A stretch of 7,163 bases of DNA from an uncultured Oscillibacter sp. GTDB taxonomy: Bacteria; Bacillota; Clostridia; Oscillospirales; Oscillospiraceae. Numbering within the stretch: position 1 is the first letter of the stretch; each line of letters begins with the position of its first letter. The stretch is taken from NCBI RefSeq assembly GCF_910579365.1, contig NZ_CAJTUX010000059.1:8965-16127 (forward strand), given 5' to 3'. The notes below the pieces were generated by a model that was not told the DNA's origin, searched no databases, and saw only the letters and a list, made by a program, of their open reading frames with translations. The translations under genes and the position numbers were made by a program. This document shows, piece after piece, positions 1 to 7,163 of the stretch.

Positions 1-33
1 GACGTGCGGGTTCAAGTCCCGCCTCGCGCACCA
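1..33 (+). tRNA. tRNA 3' end (partial), probably tRNA-Leu
   Basis: Only the 3' part of the tRNA is in the window. Directly visible are a T arm with a perfect 5-bp stem (GCGGG at 6-10, CCCGC at 18-22) around the loop TTCAAGT (11-17), a seven-base acceptor 3' strand CTCGCGC (23-29), discriminator A30 and an encoded CCA (31-33). The acceptor implies a 5' end of GCGCGAG. That end, with discriminator A, resembles leucine tRNAs of Firmicutes, and bases 1-5 would then be the end of the long variable arm. The anticodon lies outside the window, so the amino-acid identity is inferred. That this is a tRNA end is close to certain. Confidence 0.85.
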
Positions 34-37
34 GCTC

Positions 38-102
38 AGAAATTCCCCTTACCGTTGCGCTTCCCGCCTTTGGCGGAAAGCTCCGCCGGACGGGGAATTT
101 CT
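38..102. repeat. Compound inverted repeat behind the tRNA
   Basis: An 11-bp perfect inverted repeat (AGAAATTCCCC at 38-48, GGGGAATTTCT at 92-102) encloses a second, imperfect hairpin (59-68 with 72-81, one mismatch, 3-nt loop). It starts 5 nt after the tRNA CCA and is followed by a pyrimidine-rich stretch (TCGCTTT, 103-109). It could serve as the tRNA transcription terminator, although the outer loop is long. It could also be part of a dispersed intergenic repeat, because an 11-nt piece of its right arm recurs at 147-157. The pairing is seen in the sequence; the function is not known. Confidence 0.55.
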
Positions 103-157
103 TCGCTTTCAGCCGCGATTCGCTTCGCTGGATTCGCGGCTGAGGGGGACGGGGAAT
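88..157. repeat. Direct repeat GGACGGGGAAT, two copies flanking a hairpin
   Basis: The 11-mer GGACGGGGAAT occurs at 88-98 and again at 147-157. Between the copies lies a perfect 10-bp inverted repeat (TCAGCCGCGA at 109-118, TCGCGGCTGA at 134-143) with a 15-nt loop. Inside this, GATTCGC is itself duplicated (117-123 and 131-137), which allows alternative pairings. No T tract follows the hairpin, so it does not look like an intrinsic terminator. Together with 38-102 this makes about 120 bp of dense repeat structure, as expected of a dispersed intergenic repeat family or a small non-autonomous element. Copies elsewhere in the genome cannot be checked here. Confidence 0.5.
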
Positions 158-262
158 GCGTGGTGTGTGTTGGCGGACTGGTGAGGCTGGGGAGGATGTA
201 GAGTTTCCTTTGGGTTTTCCTTCGCTTTTTTGGGTTTGGGGAGACTTCTTTGGCGGCGAGTG
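158..262. other. Intergenic stretch, no gene seen
   Basis: Nothing codes convincingly here. The stretch holds a GT-rich segment (158-175) and then T-rich runs (about 204-236, including TTTTTT and TTTGGG repeats). The reading frames that cross it on either strand have no ribosome binding site and repetitive or low-complexity translations. It separates the repeat region from the spoVAF promoter. Confidence 0.6.
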
Positions 263-291
263 GGATAAGTTTCCGCGGCCGGCGCATACTA
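263..291 (+). promoter_or_regulatory. Sigma-G-like (forespore) promoter of spoVAF
   Basis: GGATA (263-267) and CATACTA (285-291) are separated by 17 nt. The second element matches the CATnnTA -10 pattern of Bacillus/Clostridium sigma-G promoters, and the first is close to the G-A-T-R type -35. A start about 7 nt downstream (near 298) would give a very short leader just ahead of the GGAGG at 303-307. The match fits the gene behind it, since SpoVAF belongs to the sigma-G-dependent spoVA locus in Bacillus subtilis. The sequence match is seen; the use of this promoter is inferred. Confidence 0.65.
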
Positions 292-302
292 CCTCCATTC
301 TT

Positions 303-307
303 GGAGG
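303..307 (+). promoter_or_regulatory. Ribosome binding site fixing the spoVAF start
   Basis: GGAGG sits 5 nt ahead of the ATG at 313. An in-frame TTG at 250 would add 21 residues, but it has no comparable site and lies upstream of the promoter elements at 263-291. ATG 313 is therefore preferred. Confidence 0.8.
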
Positions 308-312
308 TGCGC

Positions 313-1731
313 ATGGATAGATTATCGGACAACTACATGGACAACGTCCGCCTGTTTGACCAGGCCCTGGGGGCCGGGCGCAGCGTGGATATGGTGAGCC
401 GGGATTATGTCATCGCCGGACGCAGGGCGCGGCTTTGGGTGGTGGACGGCTATGGCAAGGACGAGACGCTGGAACGTATGGGAGCCTTCTGGCTCTCCCT
501 TCCGCCGGACGCCCTGCAGGGCTTGACGCAGATGCAGGACTTCGCGGACCGCTTTGTTACCTTCTCAGAGGTGGACGTCGGCTTCGACCCGGAGGAGCTT
601 ACCACCTCCGTCCTCATGGGCAAGACCTTGCTGCTGGTGGAGGGACTTCGGGGCGGAGCCCAGATCGACGCGAAGGAGTACCCCGGCCGGGGCGTGGACG
701 AGCCGCCGGACGGCAAGGTCCTCCGGGGGTCCCACGACGGCTTTGTGGAGGCGGTGGTGCCCAACATGGCCCTGATCCGCCGCCGCATCCGGGACAGCCG
801 CCTGACCATGGAGGGCGTGAAGGTGGGGAAGCGCTCTCACACCGACGCGGTGCTGTGCTACCTGGAGGACAAGGCGGACCCGGAGCTTCTGACAGCCCTG
901 CGGGAGAAGCTGGCGGCCATCGACGTCAACTCCCTCACCATGGCTCAGGAGAGCGTGGCGGAGGCCATCCGCCCCAAGCAGTGGTACAACCCCTTCCCCA
1001 AGGTCCGCTATACGGAGCGGCCCGACAGCGCCGCCGCCAGCATCATGGAGGGCAGCGTGGTGCTGATGATCGACAACTCCCCCTCCGTGATGATCCTGCC
1101 CACCACGTTCTTTGACTTCACCCAGGAGGCCAACGAGTTCTACTTCCCTCCTCTGGTGGGCACCTACCTCCGGCTTCTGCGGATCATCGTGTTTTTGATC
1201 TCCCTGCTCATCACCCCCACCTGGTATCTCATGGTCAAGGAGTCCGGGCGGCTGCCGGAGTGGCTGGAGTTCCTCTCCTCCCCGGAGCCCGCGTCCTTGG
1301 GCCTTTTGTGGCAGCTTCTGGTGGTGGAGTTCCTGATCGACGTTTTGAAGCTGGCGTCCCTGAACACGCCGGACTCCCTCTCCAACTCCTTTTCCATGCT
1401 GGGGGCGCTGATTCTGGGAGACTTCGCCGTCCAGGCCGGGTGGCTGGGGCCGGAGGTGCTGGTGTATATGGCCTTCGTGTCCGTGGCCAGCTTTGCCCAG
1501 CCCAGCTATGAGATGGGCTACGCCTTCAAGCTGCTGCGGGTGGCGCTGCTGCTGCTGACGGCGGTCTTCGACGTCTGGGGCTACGGCTTCGGCATCCTGG
1601 GCATCCTGGTCCTGCTGGGCACCACCAAGCCCCTGGTGGGCAAGGGGTATCTCTACCCCCTGATTCCCTTCAACGGGCGGGCCCTGCGGCGGCTGATTTT
1701 CCGGGAGCCCATTCACCGGGACAATACCTGA
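313..1731 (+). CDS. spoVAF: Spore germination/stage V sporulation protein AF (GerA family)
   Basis: The 472-residue protein belongs to the GerA/SpoVAF family, polytopic proteins of the inner spore membrane that act in germination together with the SpoVA channel. About 285 soluble N-terminal residues come first and hold the family signature NPFPKVRYTERPD (226-238). A membrane region from about 288 to 445 follows with some five or six hydrophobic segments, and the protein ends in a short tail with PLIPFNG (449-455). The NPFP/RxTERPD and PLIPFNG signatures match what I recall of B. subtilis SpoVAF (about 490 residues) better than the GerAA/GerBA/GerKA receptor subunits, which usually carry a longer, variable N-terminus. 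In B. subtilis the gene closes the spoVA operon; here it stands alone between a tRNA and a terminator. The start at ATG 313 is set by GGAGG at 303-307. Another GerA-family A subunit is the main alternative, but no B or C subunit gene is adjacent. Confidence 0.87.
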   Translation: MDRLSDNYMDNVRLFDQALGAGRSVDMVSRDYVIAGRRARLWVVDGYGKDETLERMGAFWLSLPPDALQGLTQMQDFADRFVTFSEVDVGFDPEELTTSVLMGKTLLLVEGLRGGAQIDAKEYPGRGVDEPPDGKVLRGSHDGFVEAVVPNMALIRRRIRDSRLTMEGVKVGKRSHTDAVLCYLEDKADPELLTALREKLAAIDVNSLTMAQESVAEAIRPKQWYNPFPKVRYTERPDSAAASIMEGSVVLMIDNSPSVMILPTTFFDFTQEANEFYFPPLVGTYLRLLRIIVFLISLLITPTWYLMVKESGRLPEWLEFLSSPEPASLGLLWQLLVVEFLIDVLKLASLNTPDSLSNSFSMLGALILGDFAVQAGWLGPEVLVYMAFVSVASFAQPSYEMGYAFKLLRVALLLLTAVFDVWGYGFGILGILVLLGTTKPLVGKGYLYPLIPFNGRALRRLIFREPIHRDNT

Positions 1732-1764
1732 CCATGTTCGGCAGCCTGGTTTCGACAGCCTGCG

Positions 1765-1805
1765 CGCCCGTCCGGCAAAATTCCCCGCCGGACGGGCGGT
1801 TTCCT
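1765..1805 (+). terminator. Hairpin terminator after spoVAF
   Basis: A perfect 12-bp GC-rich stem (CGCCCGTCCGGC at 1765-1776, GCCGGACGGGCG at 1787-1798) with a 10-nt loop begins 33 nt past the stop codon. The following tract, GTTTCC, is only moderately T-rich. It is a probable Rho-independent terminator with a weak U tract, separating spoVAF from the next transcription unit. Confidence 0.7.
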
Positions 1806-1816
1806 GAAAAAATGTC

Positions 1817-1845
1817 TTTACATTCCGTAGCCCTTTTGGTAGACT
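1817..1845 (+). promoter_or_regulatory. Sigma-A-like promoter ahead of the XRE regulator
   Basis: TTTACA (1817-1822, 5 of 6 consensus bases) and TAGACT (1840-1845, 4 of 6) are 17 nt apart. They lie in an AT-rich pocket between the terminator and the regulator gene, where a promoter is needed. TATAAG at 1856-1861 is an alternative -10 but lacks a well-spaced -35. The palindrome at 1845-1859 overlaps the likely start point. Confidence 0.55.
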
Positions 1846-1859
1846 ATACGTTGCGTATA
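1845..1859. promoter_or_regulatory. Palindromic operator candidate TATACG-TTG-CGTATA
   Basis: Perfect 6-bp half sites (1845-1850 and 1854-1859) are separated by 3 nt. The site begins at the last base of the proposed -10 and covers the expected transcription start. That is the geometry expected for a dimeric XRE/Cro-type repressor controlling its own gene, which starts at 1883. The symmetry is seen; binding by the product is inferred. Confidence 0.5.
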
Positions 1860-1882
1860 AGTTTGGTAAAGGAGCTTTTATC

Positions 1883-2563
1883 ATGAGTTCTGAATTTTCC
1901 CGCACCCTCTCCCTGCTGCGGCAGGAGAAGGGCGTCAGCCAGCGGGTGGCCGCCGGGGCGCTGGGTATTTCCCAGGCCCTCCTCTCCCACTATGAAAACG
2001 GCATCCGGGAGCCGGGGCTGCCCTTCGTCGTCCGGGCCTGCGACTACTACAACGTCTCCGCCGACTTCATCCTGGGCCGCACCCTCTCCCGGGAGGGGAA
2101 CATGCTCACGGAGCAGGACATTCTGGACGCCTCGGAGCCCAAGAACAGCCTGCGGGGCAGCGTCCTGGCCACCTTGCAGAGCAAGCTGCTCTCCGGCGCG
2201 GTGGGCGTTCTCTTCGAGCTTTTGGGCAAACTGGGGGACAAGGCCGCCATCAACGCCGCCGCCGCCTATCTGGGCAGCGCCGTCTACCAGCTCTACCGGC
2301 ACCTCTACCGCGCCTCCGGCGCCAACGAGGGCTACTTCGCCCTGGACCCCGGGGCCTGCGGCCTGGGGCTGGCGGGGGCGGATATGAAACTGTCCGAGGC
2401 CCGCTACGCCGCCGCCCTCCGGGAGCTGAAGGCCCGGAAGACGGAGTTCCCGGACCTGTCCTCCCCGGCCATCAACGCCGCCTATCCCGGGCGCTGCCAG
2501 AGCCTGACCCAGGTTCTCAGCACCTCCGACGCGAGGCTGACCGCCCTGGCGAGACAGCCGTGA
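1883..2563 (+). CDS. XRE-family transcriptional regulator with helical C-terminal domain
   Basis: This is a 226-residue DNA-binding protein. Residues 5-65 form a standard XRE/Cro-CI helix-turn-helix domain: helix 2 begins at SQRVAAGALGI (19-29), the recognition helix at SQALLSHYENG (30-40), and the typical end DYYNVSADFILGRT follows (54-67). The remaining ~160 residues are mostly helical with an alanine/leucine-rich stretch (about 100-145), have no clear transmembrane segment, and match no effector domain I can name. The start is ATG 1883 with AAAGGAG (1868-1874) 8 nt upstream. The stop TGA is one base from the ATG of the MBOAT gene, so the two genes are probably translationally coupled, which suggests the regulator controls the acylation genes as well as itself. 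Repressor or activator status and inducer are unknown. Confidence 0.85.
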   Translation: MSSEFSRTLSLLRQEKGVSQRVAAGALGISQALLSHYENGIREPGLPFVVRACDYYNVSADFILGRTLSREGNMLTEQDILDASEPKNSLRGSVLATLQSKLLSGAVGVLFELLGKLGDKAAINAAAAYLGSAVYQLYRHLYRASGANEGYFALDPGACGLGLAGADMKLSEARYAAALRELKARKTEFPDLSSPAINAAYPGRCQSLTQVLSTSDARLTALARQP

Positions 2564-2564
2564 C

Positions 2565-4040
2565 ATGAACTTTCAATCCTTTGGCTTTCTGGCCTTCCTG
2601 GCCGTCACGGTCCTCCTCTGCCTGACCGCCGCCCGGCGGAACCGCCGCGCCGCCGCAGGGGGGCTGACGTTGGCCTGTTTGTTCTTCTACATAGTCGGGG
2701 GCGGGTGGCCCTCGCTGCTGGCGCTGGGGGCGGGACTTGCGGTGTCCGCCGCCGCCCTCCGGTTCCTCACGGCGGAAATCCGGGTCCTTCCGGGAGGGGA
2801 CGGGCCCCGCGCCCAGGCGTGTCCCCGCTCCCCCGCTCAGCGCCGCCTCTGCCTGGCGCTGGCGGCGGCGTGGCATCTGGGGGTGCTGGCGGCGTTCAAG
2901 TACGCCGGGTTCTTCACCGGCGGGGCGGTCTCTCCGGGGTGGGTCCCCCTGGGCCTCAGCTTTTTTACCTTCCAGCAGCTCTGGCTTTTGAAGGAGACCT
3001 ACACCGGCGGCTTCCGTCCCGTCCCGTGGGACTGCCTGCCCCTCTATGCCTTCTTCTTTCCCACCGTGGTCTCCGGGCCGATTTTGAAGCCCCAGGCCTT
3101 TTTCCCCCAGCTCCCAGGGGAGCGGTTCCTGCGCCCGGAGGGGAGGGACTTCGCCGCCGCCTTTTACGCCATAGCCATGGGCATGGCGAAGAAGGTGCTG
3201 CTGGCGGACAACCTGGGCGTCGTCGTAAACGCCGGGTGGGAGCGGGTCCCGGAACTCTCCGCCCCCGGCGCGTGGATGGTGATTCTGGGCTATACCCTCC
3301 AGCTCTATCTGGACTTTTCCGGCTACTGTGACATCGCCGCCGGGGCGGCCCGTCTTCTGGGCCTCCGGCTGCCGGTGAACTTCAACTCCCCGTACCGCAG
3401 TCTCTCCGTGGGGGAGTTCTGGAAGCGCTGGCACATCACCCTTACGAGCTTCCTGCGGGAGTGCCTCTACTTCCCCCTGGGGGGAAGCCGGAGGGGGACG
3501 GCGCGGACCTATTTCCACATCCTTCTGGTCTTCCTGGCCAGCGGACTGTGGCACGGGGCGGGGTGGACCTTCCTGATCTGGGGCGGCCTCCACGGTCTGG
3601 CCCAGATTCTGGAGCGGGCCTGGGGCAAAGGCCGGGACCGGCTTCCCAGGCTTCTCCGCTGGGCGCTGACCTTTGCCTTCGTCAACGGGGCCTGGGTCTT
3701 CTTCCGGGCCCCCGGCGTGCCGGAGGCGCTGGGGCTGCTGCGCTGTGCCGTGACGCTGGACCTCCGTCCCCCGGCCCCCTGGCTGATGGAGGACGTGTTT
3801 TCCAAGGAGGCGGCGGCGCTGCGGATGGTGCTGCCCGCCGTGAAACCCTGGATCAGCCCGGCGCTGGCCTACGCCCTTCTGGGCGCGGCCCTGGTCACGG
3901 CCCTGTGGCCCCATAACACGGCGGAGCGGATGGACCGCTTCCGCCCCACGGCCTGGCGCTGGGGAGCGCTGGCGCTGCTGGCGGCGTGGTCCGTCCTCTC
4001 CTTCACCGGGGTGACCACCTTTATCTACTCCAATTTCTGA
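2565..4040 (+). CDS. MBOAT family membrane-bound O-acyltransferase (AlgI/DltB-like)
   Basis: The 491-residue polytopic membrane protein is of the MBOAT family (AlgI, DltB, PatA relatives). These enzymes take an acyl group from a cytoplasmic thioester donor and deliver it across the membrane for O-acylation of a cell-surface polymer. Visible family signatures are YLDFSGYCD (248-256), NFNSPYRS (272-279), EFWKRWH (284-290) and GLWHG (327-331). His330 is the near-invariant catalytic histidine, and His290 is the second conserved one. Length is normal for the AlgI subgroup. A hydrophilic Arg/Pro-rich loop lies near residues 75-102. The ATG at 2565 has no good ribosome binding site and follows the regulator's stop by 1 nt, so reinitiation is likely. 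No dltA/dltC genes lie nearby, so D-alanylation is unlikely from this context. Acetylation of an exopolysaccharide, teichoic acid or peptidoglycan is more plausible; the substrate is unknown. Confidence 0.93.
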   Translation: MNFQSFGFLAFLAVTVLLCLTAARRNRRAAAGGLTLACLFFYIVGGGWPSLLALGAGLAVSAAALRFLTAEIRVLPGGDGPRAQACPRSPAQRRLCLALAAAWHLGVLAAFKYAGFFTGGAVSPGWVPLGLSFFTFQQLWLLKETYTGGFRPVPWDCLPLYAFFFPTVVSGPILKPQAFFPQLPGERFLRPEGRDFAAAFYAIAMGMAKKVLLADNLGVVVNAGWERVPELSAPGAWMVILGYTLQLYLDFSGYCDIAAGAARLLGLRLPVNFNSPYRSLSVGEFWKRWHITLTSFLRECLYFPLGGSRRGTARTYFHILLVFLASGLWHGAGWTFLIWGGLHGLAQILERAWGKGRDRLPRLLRWALTFAFVNGAWVFFRAPGVPEALGLLRCAVTLDLRPPAPWLMEDVFSKEAAALRMVLPAVKPWISPALAYALLGAALVTALWPHNTAERMDRFRPTAWRWGALALLAAWSVLSFTGVTTFIYSNF

Positions 4041-4042
4041 GG
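4039..4042 (+). promoter_or_regulatory. Ribosome binding site fixing the SGNH-like start
   Basis: GAGG overlaps the MBOAT stop codon (TGA 4038-4040) and lies 6 nt ahead of the ATG at 4049. The longer reading frame from 3986 would run 21 codons through the end of the MBOAT gene, so ATG 4049 is chosen. Confidence 0.65.
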
Positions 4043-4048
4043 CGAGCT

Positions 4049-5149
4049 ATGAATGAGATTTACGCGCGCTGGGCCCGGCGCTTCCTGGCGGCGCTGCTGG
4101 CCCTGCTGGCTCTGTGCGGCGGAATCGTGTACGCCGTGGACCCCTGCCTGTATTACCGGATGCCCGCGGCGTGGCAGCCCGTGTTTTTCAACGAGCGCTA
4201 TCAGGCCGCCGGCATGGCGAAAAACGTCCCGGCGGACACCGTCCTCCTGGGCACCTCCATGGCCGCCAACTACCGGGCCAGCTGGATCGAGGAGTTCTAC
4301 CAGACCTCCGGCCTGCGGATCACCGTGCCGGACGGCTATTTCAGCGAGTTTGACCAGGTGATGGACCTCCTCTTCCGGGAGGAGGGACCCGGGCGGGTCC
4401 TCTTCGCCCTGGACCTGAACGCCCTCATCCGGGGGGAGGAGGAGCTGACGGACGCCATGCCGGATTATCTCTACAACCGCAACCCCCTGGACGACGTGAA
4501 GTACCTTCTGAATAAGGACTCCCTTTATTACAGCCTCTTCGTCCTCTGGACCAACCGCCGGGGCGGCGGCCAGACCCTGGACGAGGGCTTCACCTGGGAC
4601 AAAACCACCCGATGGGGGCGGTATGAGACCCTGCGGACCTACCAGCGCCCGCCGGTCTCGGAGGAGACGGTCCCCGAGGACGCGTATCTGGACGCGGTGG
4701 AGGGGAATCTGGCGGTGATGGAGGGGTGGTTCCAGGCCCACCCGGAGACGAAGTTCGAGGTGTTCCTCTCCCCCTACAGCATCCTGGCGTGGGACCGCGC
4801 CGTCCGCCGGGGGGACCTGGACGCCCGGCTGAAGGCTGTGGAGCGGACCTGTGAGGCGCTGGCGGAGTATCCCAACGCCCGGCTTCACGCGCCTCTTTTC
4901 GCCGGGGGGATGGTGACGGAGCTGAACAACTACTGCGACTATGTACATCACTCCGGCGAGGCGGGAAAGTGGGTGCTGGGGAACGTCTGCGGCGAGAAGT
5001 TCCTGCTGCAACCGGAAAATGTGAAAGAGACCCTGGCGCAGTGGCGGGCGTTTGTGGTACACTACGACTACGACGCGCTGTGGGACCAGGAATTCTGGGA
5101 CCAATGGTATGAGACCCACGACCAGCCGCCGGCGTGGTATGAGGGCTGA
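4049..5149 (+). CDS. SGNH-hydrolase-like membrane-anchored partner of the MBOAT
   Basis: The 366-residue protein has one N-terminal membrane anchor (about 11-30, Ala/Leu-rich) and an extracytoplasmic domain. After the anchor comes VDPCLYYRMP (30-39), then LLGTSMAANYR (66-76), where Ser70 fits the nucleophile of SGNH block I (GTS in place of GDS). DYVHHS (297-302) fits the DxxH block with Asp297 and His300. FALDLNALI (119-127) and NPLDDVKYLLNKD (145-157) resemble conserved stretches of a Firmicutes family commonly encoded beside MBOAT genes. By analogy with DltB-DltD, AlgI-AlgJ/AlgX and PatA-PatB, it would accept the acyl group from the MBOAT and place it on the polymer, or act as the accessory transferase. 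Eight nt separate it from the MBOAT stop, so the two are surely one operon. The catalytic assignment comes from motifs only; the polymer is unknown. Confidence 0.8.
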   Translation: MNEIYARWARRFLAALLALLALCGGIVYAVDPCLYYRMPAAWQPVFFNERYQAAGMAKNVPADTVLLGTSMAANYRASWIEEFYQTSGLRITVPDGYFSEFDQVMDLLFREEGPGRVLFALDLNALIRGEEELTDAMPDYLYNRNPLDDVKYLLNKDSLYYSLFVLWTNRRGGGQTLDEGFTWDKTTRWGRYETLRTYQRPPVSEETVPEDAYLDAVEGNLAVMEGWFQAHPETKFEVFLSPYSILAWDRAVRRGDLDARLKAVERTCEALAEYPNARLHAPLFAGGMVTELNNYCDYVHHSGEAGKWVLGNVCGEKFLLQPENVKETLAQWRAFVVHYDYDALWDQEFWDQWYETHDQPPAWYEG

Positions 5150-5170
5150 GGGCTGCCGCCGATAAAAATA

Positions 5171-5178
5171 AGGGGAGG
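5171..5178 (+). promoter_or_regulatory. Ribosome binding site of the small membrane protein
   Basis: AGGGGAGG lies 9 nt before ATG 5188. It is only 3 nt before an in-frame TTG at 5182, which is too close, so ATG 5188 is the start. Confidence 0.75.
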
Positions 5179-5187
5179 TTTTTGGGT

Positions 5188-5595
5188 ATGAAAAAATGGA
5201 TACCGGTGTTTCTTGCCTTTCTCATTGGCGCGGCTGTCGGGATACTGTTTGTGCTGCCGGGCTTTCAGAAGAGGACGGACGTTGATCTGCAAACGTTTTC
5301 TGTCTCTGACGACGGGTCTATCGTCACGGTACAGACGTTTCCCGAGGGTTCCATGGGCTTCATCCGGGCCATGGAGGCCAAGCAGTTCGGCGATGAGATC
5401 CACTGCTCCTTTTACTGCGCCTTCGGCGGGCTGAACAGCAGCATTGGGTCAGAATACAGGTTTGACATTCAACTGGATGATTCCGCCGAACGGATATACT
5501 TCGACCGGGGGACAAGTCCCGACGTTCTAGTCCTGGAGCGGGACCCGGACACCGGCGTGTGGGCGGCGGTGTACCCCCATCTTCCGCAAGTATGA
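5188..5595 (+). CDS. Small membrane-anchored protein of unknown function
   Basis: This 135-residue protein begins with Lys-Lys and a hydrophobic segment (about 5-24), then a short Lys/Arg stretch, as in a signal anchor or an uncleaved signal peptide. No lipobox is seen. The remaining ~105 residues should lie outside the membrane and look like a compact beta-rich domain, with a Cys pair four residues apart (CSFYC) followed by a Gly/Asn/Ser-rich stretch (FGGLNSSIGSEYRF). I do not recognise a named family, though it resembles short conserved hypothetical proteins of Firmicutes. GC content is about 56% by hand count (50% in the first 150 bases) against about 65% in the neighbouring genes, which could mean a different history. 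It sits 38 nt after the SGNH-like gene and 34 nt before lepA with no terminator on either side, so co-transcription is possible. No role in acylation can be claimed. Confidence 0.8.
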   Translation: MKKWIPVFLAFLIGAAVGILFVLPGFQKRTDVDLQTFSVSDDGSIVTVQTFPEGSMGFIRAMEAKQFGDEIHCSFYCAFGGLNSSIGSEYRFDIQLDDSAERIYFDRGTSPDVLVLERDPDTGVWAAVYPHLPQV

Positions 5596-5629
5596 CACCA
5601 TCAAGACTTCCCCAAGGAGGCTTTTTCCT

Positions 5630-7163
<1,534 letters not shown>

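Noticed and set aside
109..143. Hairpin considered as an intrinsic terminator
   Set aside because: The stem is perfect, but G-rich sequence follows instead of a T tract on the + strand, and the minus-strand reading shows no proper T run either.
4..201. 65-codon + strand frame starting inside the tRNA
   Set aside because: It starts within the tRNA T arm, crosses the repeats, and has no ribosome binding site.
36..332. 98-codon minus-strand frame over the repeat region
   Set aside because: The translation is Lys/Arg/Ser/Pro-rich and low-complexity, and it runs through the inverted repeats and across the spoVAF promoter. It is probably a by-product of the repeat.
1741..1763. Repeated CAGCCTG after spoVAF considered as a hairpin
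   Set aside because: The copies (1742-1748 and 1756-1762) are in direct, not inverted, orientation, so they do not form a stem.
565..1905. Long open frame on the minus strand opposite spoVAF (446 codons)
   Set aside because: It is an antisense shadow of a GC-rich gene: the translation is rich in Gly, Gln, His and Pro with no recognisable domain, and the + strand frame has clear family motifs.
2517..3914. Long open frame on the minus strand opposite the MBOAT gene (465 codons)
   Set aside because: It has low-complexity Gly/Pro/Gln/Arg composition, no ribosome binding site of note, and lies fully opposite a well-supported gene.
2565..5149. MBOAT and SGNH-like pair as a dlt (D-alanylation) operon
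   Set aside because: No dltA ligase or dltC carrier gene is present, and the SGNH-like protein resembles the general MBOAT partner family more than DltD.
5163..5168. TAAAAT as a -10 box for the small membrane protein gene
   Set aside because: It matches five of six bases, but no acceptable -35 lies 16-18 nt upstream, and the ribosome binding site follows almost at once.

Overview
The window is GC-rich (about 65% in the coding lines I sampled) and carries a sporulation gene under a forespore-type promoter, strong AAGGAGG-like ribosome binding sites and an EF4 gene. This points to an endospore-forming member of the Clostridia. The GC content and protein style resemble the gut Oscillospiraceae (Flavonifractor/Oscillibacter-like), but the genus is inference only.

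Layout, all on the + strand: (1) 1-33, the 3' end of a tRNA, probably tRNA-Leu. (2) 34-262, a non-coding stretch rich in inverted and direct repeats. (3) 263-1805, a single-gene unit: a sigma-G-like promoter, a gene for a SpoVAF/GerA-family spore membrane protein, and a hairpin terminator. (4) 1817-5149, a sigma-A-like promoter overlapping or just ahead of a perfect 6-3-6 palindrome, then an XRE-type regulator, an MBOAT O-acyltransferase starting 1 nt after the regulator's stop, and an SGNH-hydrolase-like membrane-anchored partner. (5) 5188-5595, a small membrane-anchored protein of unknown function with lower GC than its neighbours. (6) 5630 to the window end, lepA (elongation factor 4), cut off by the window edge. 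I see no terminator between the XRE gene and lepA, so read-through across the five genes is possible.

The functional core is a two-protein cell-surface acylation module. The MBOAT would pass an acyl group (often acetyl) across the membrane, and the SGNH-like partner would place it on an extracytoplasmic polymer. The module has its own tightly coupled, probably self-repressing XRE regulator. The solo spoVAF belongs to a different programme (forespore, germination). No CRISPR array, transposase or phage gene is visible. The most interesting items are the regulator-acyltransferase coupling, the isolated spoVAF with a readable sigma-G promoter, and the structured repeat behind the tRNA. None is proof of a new system.
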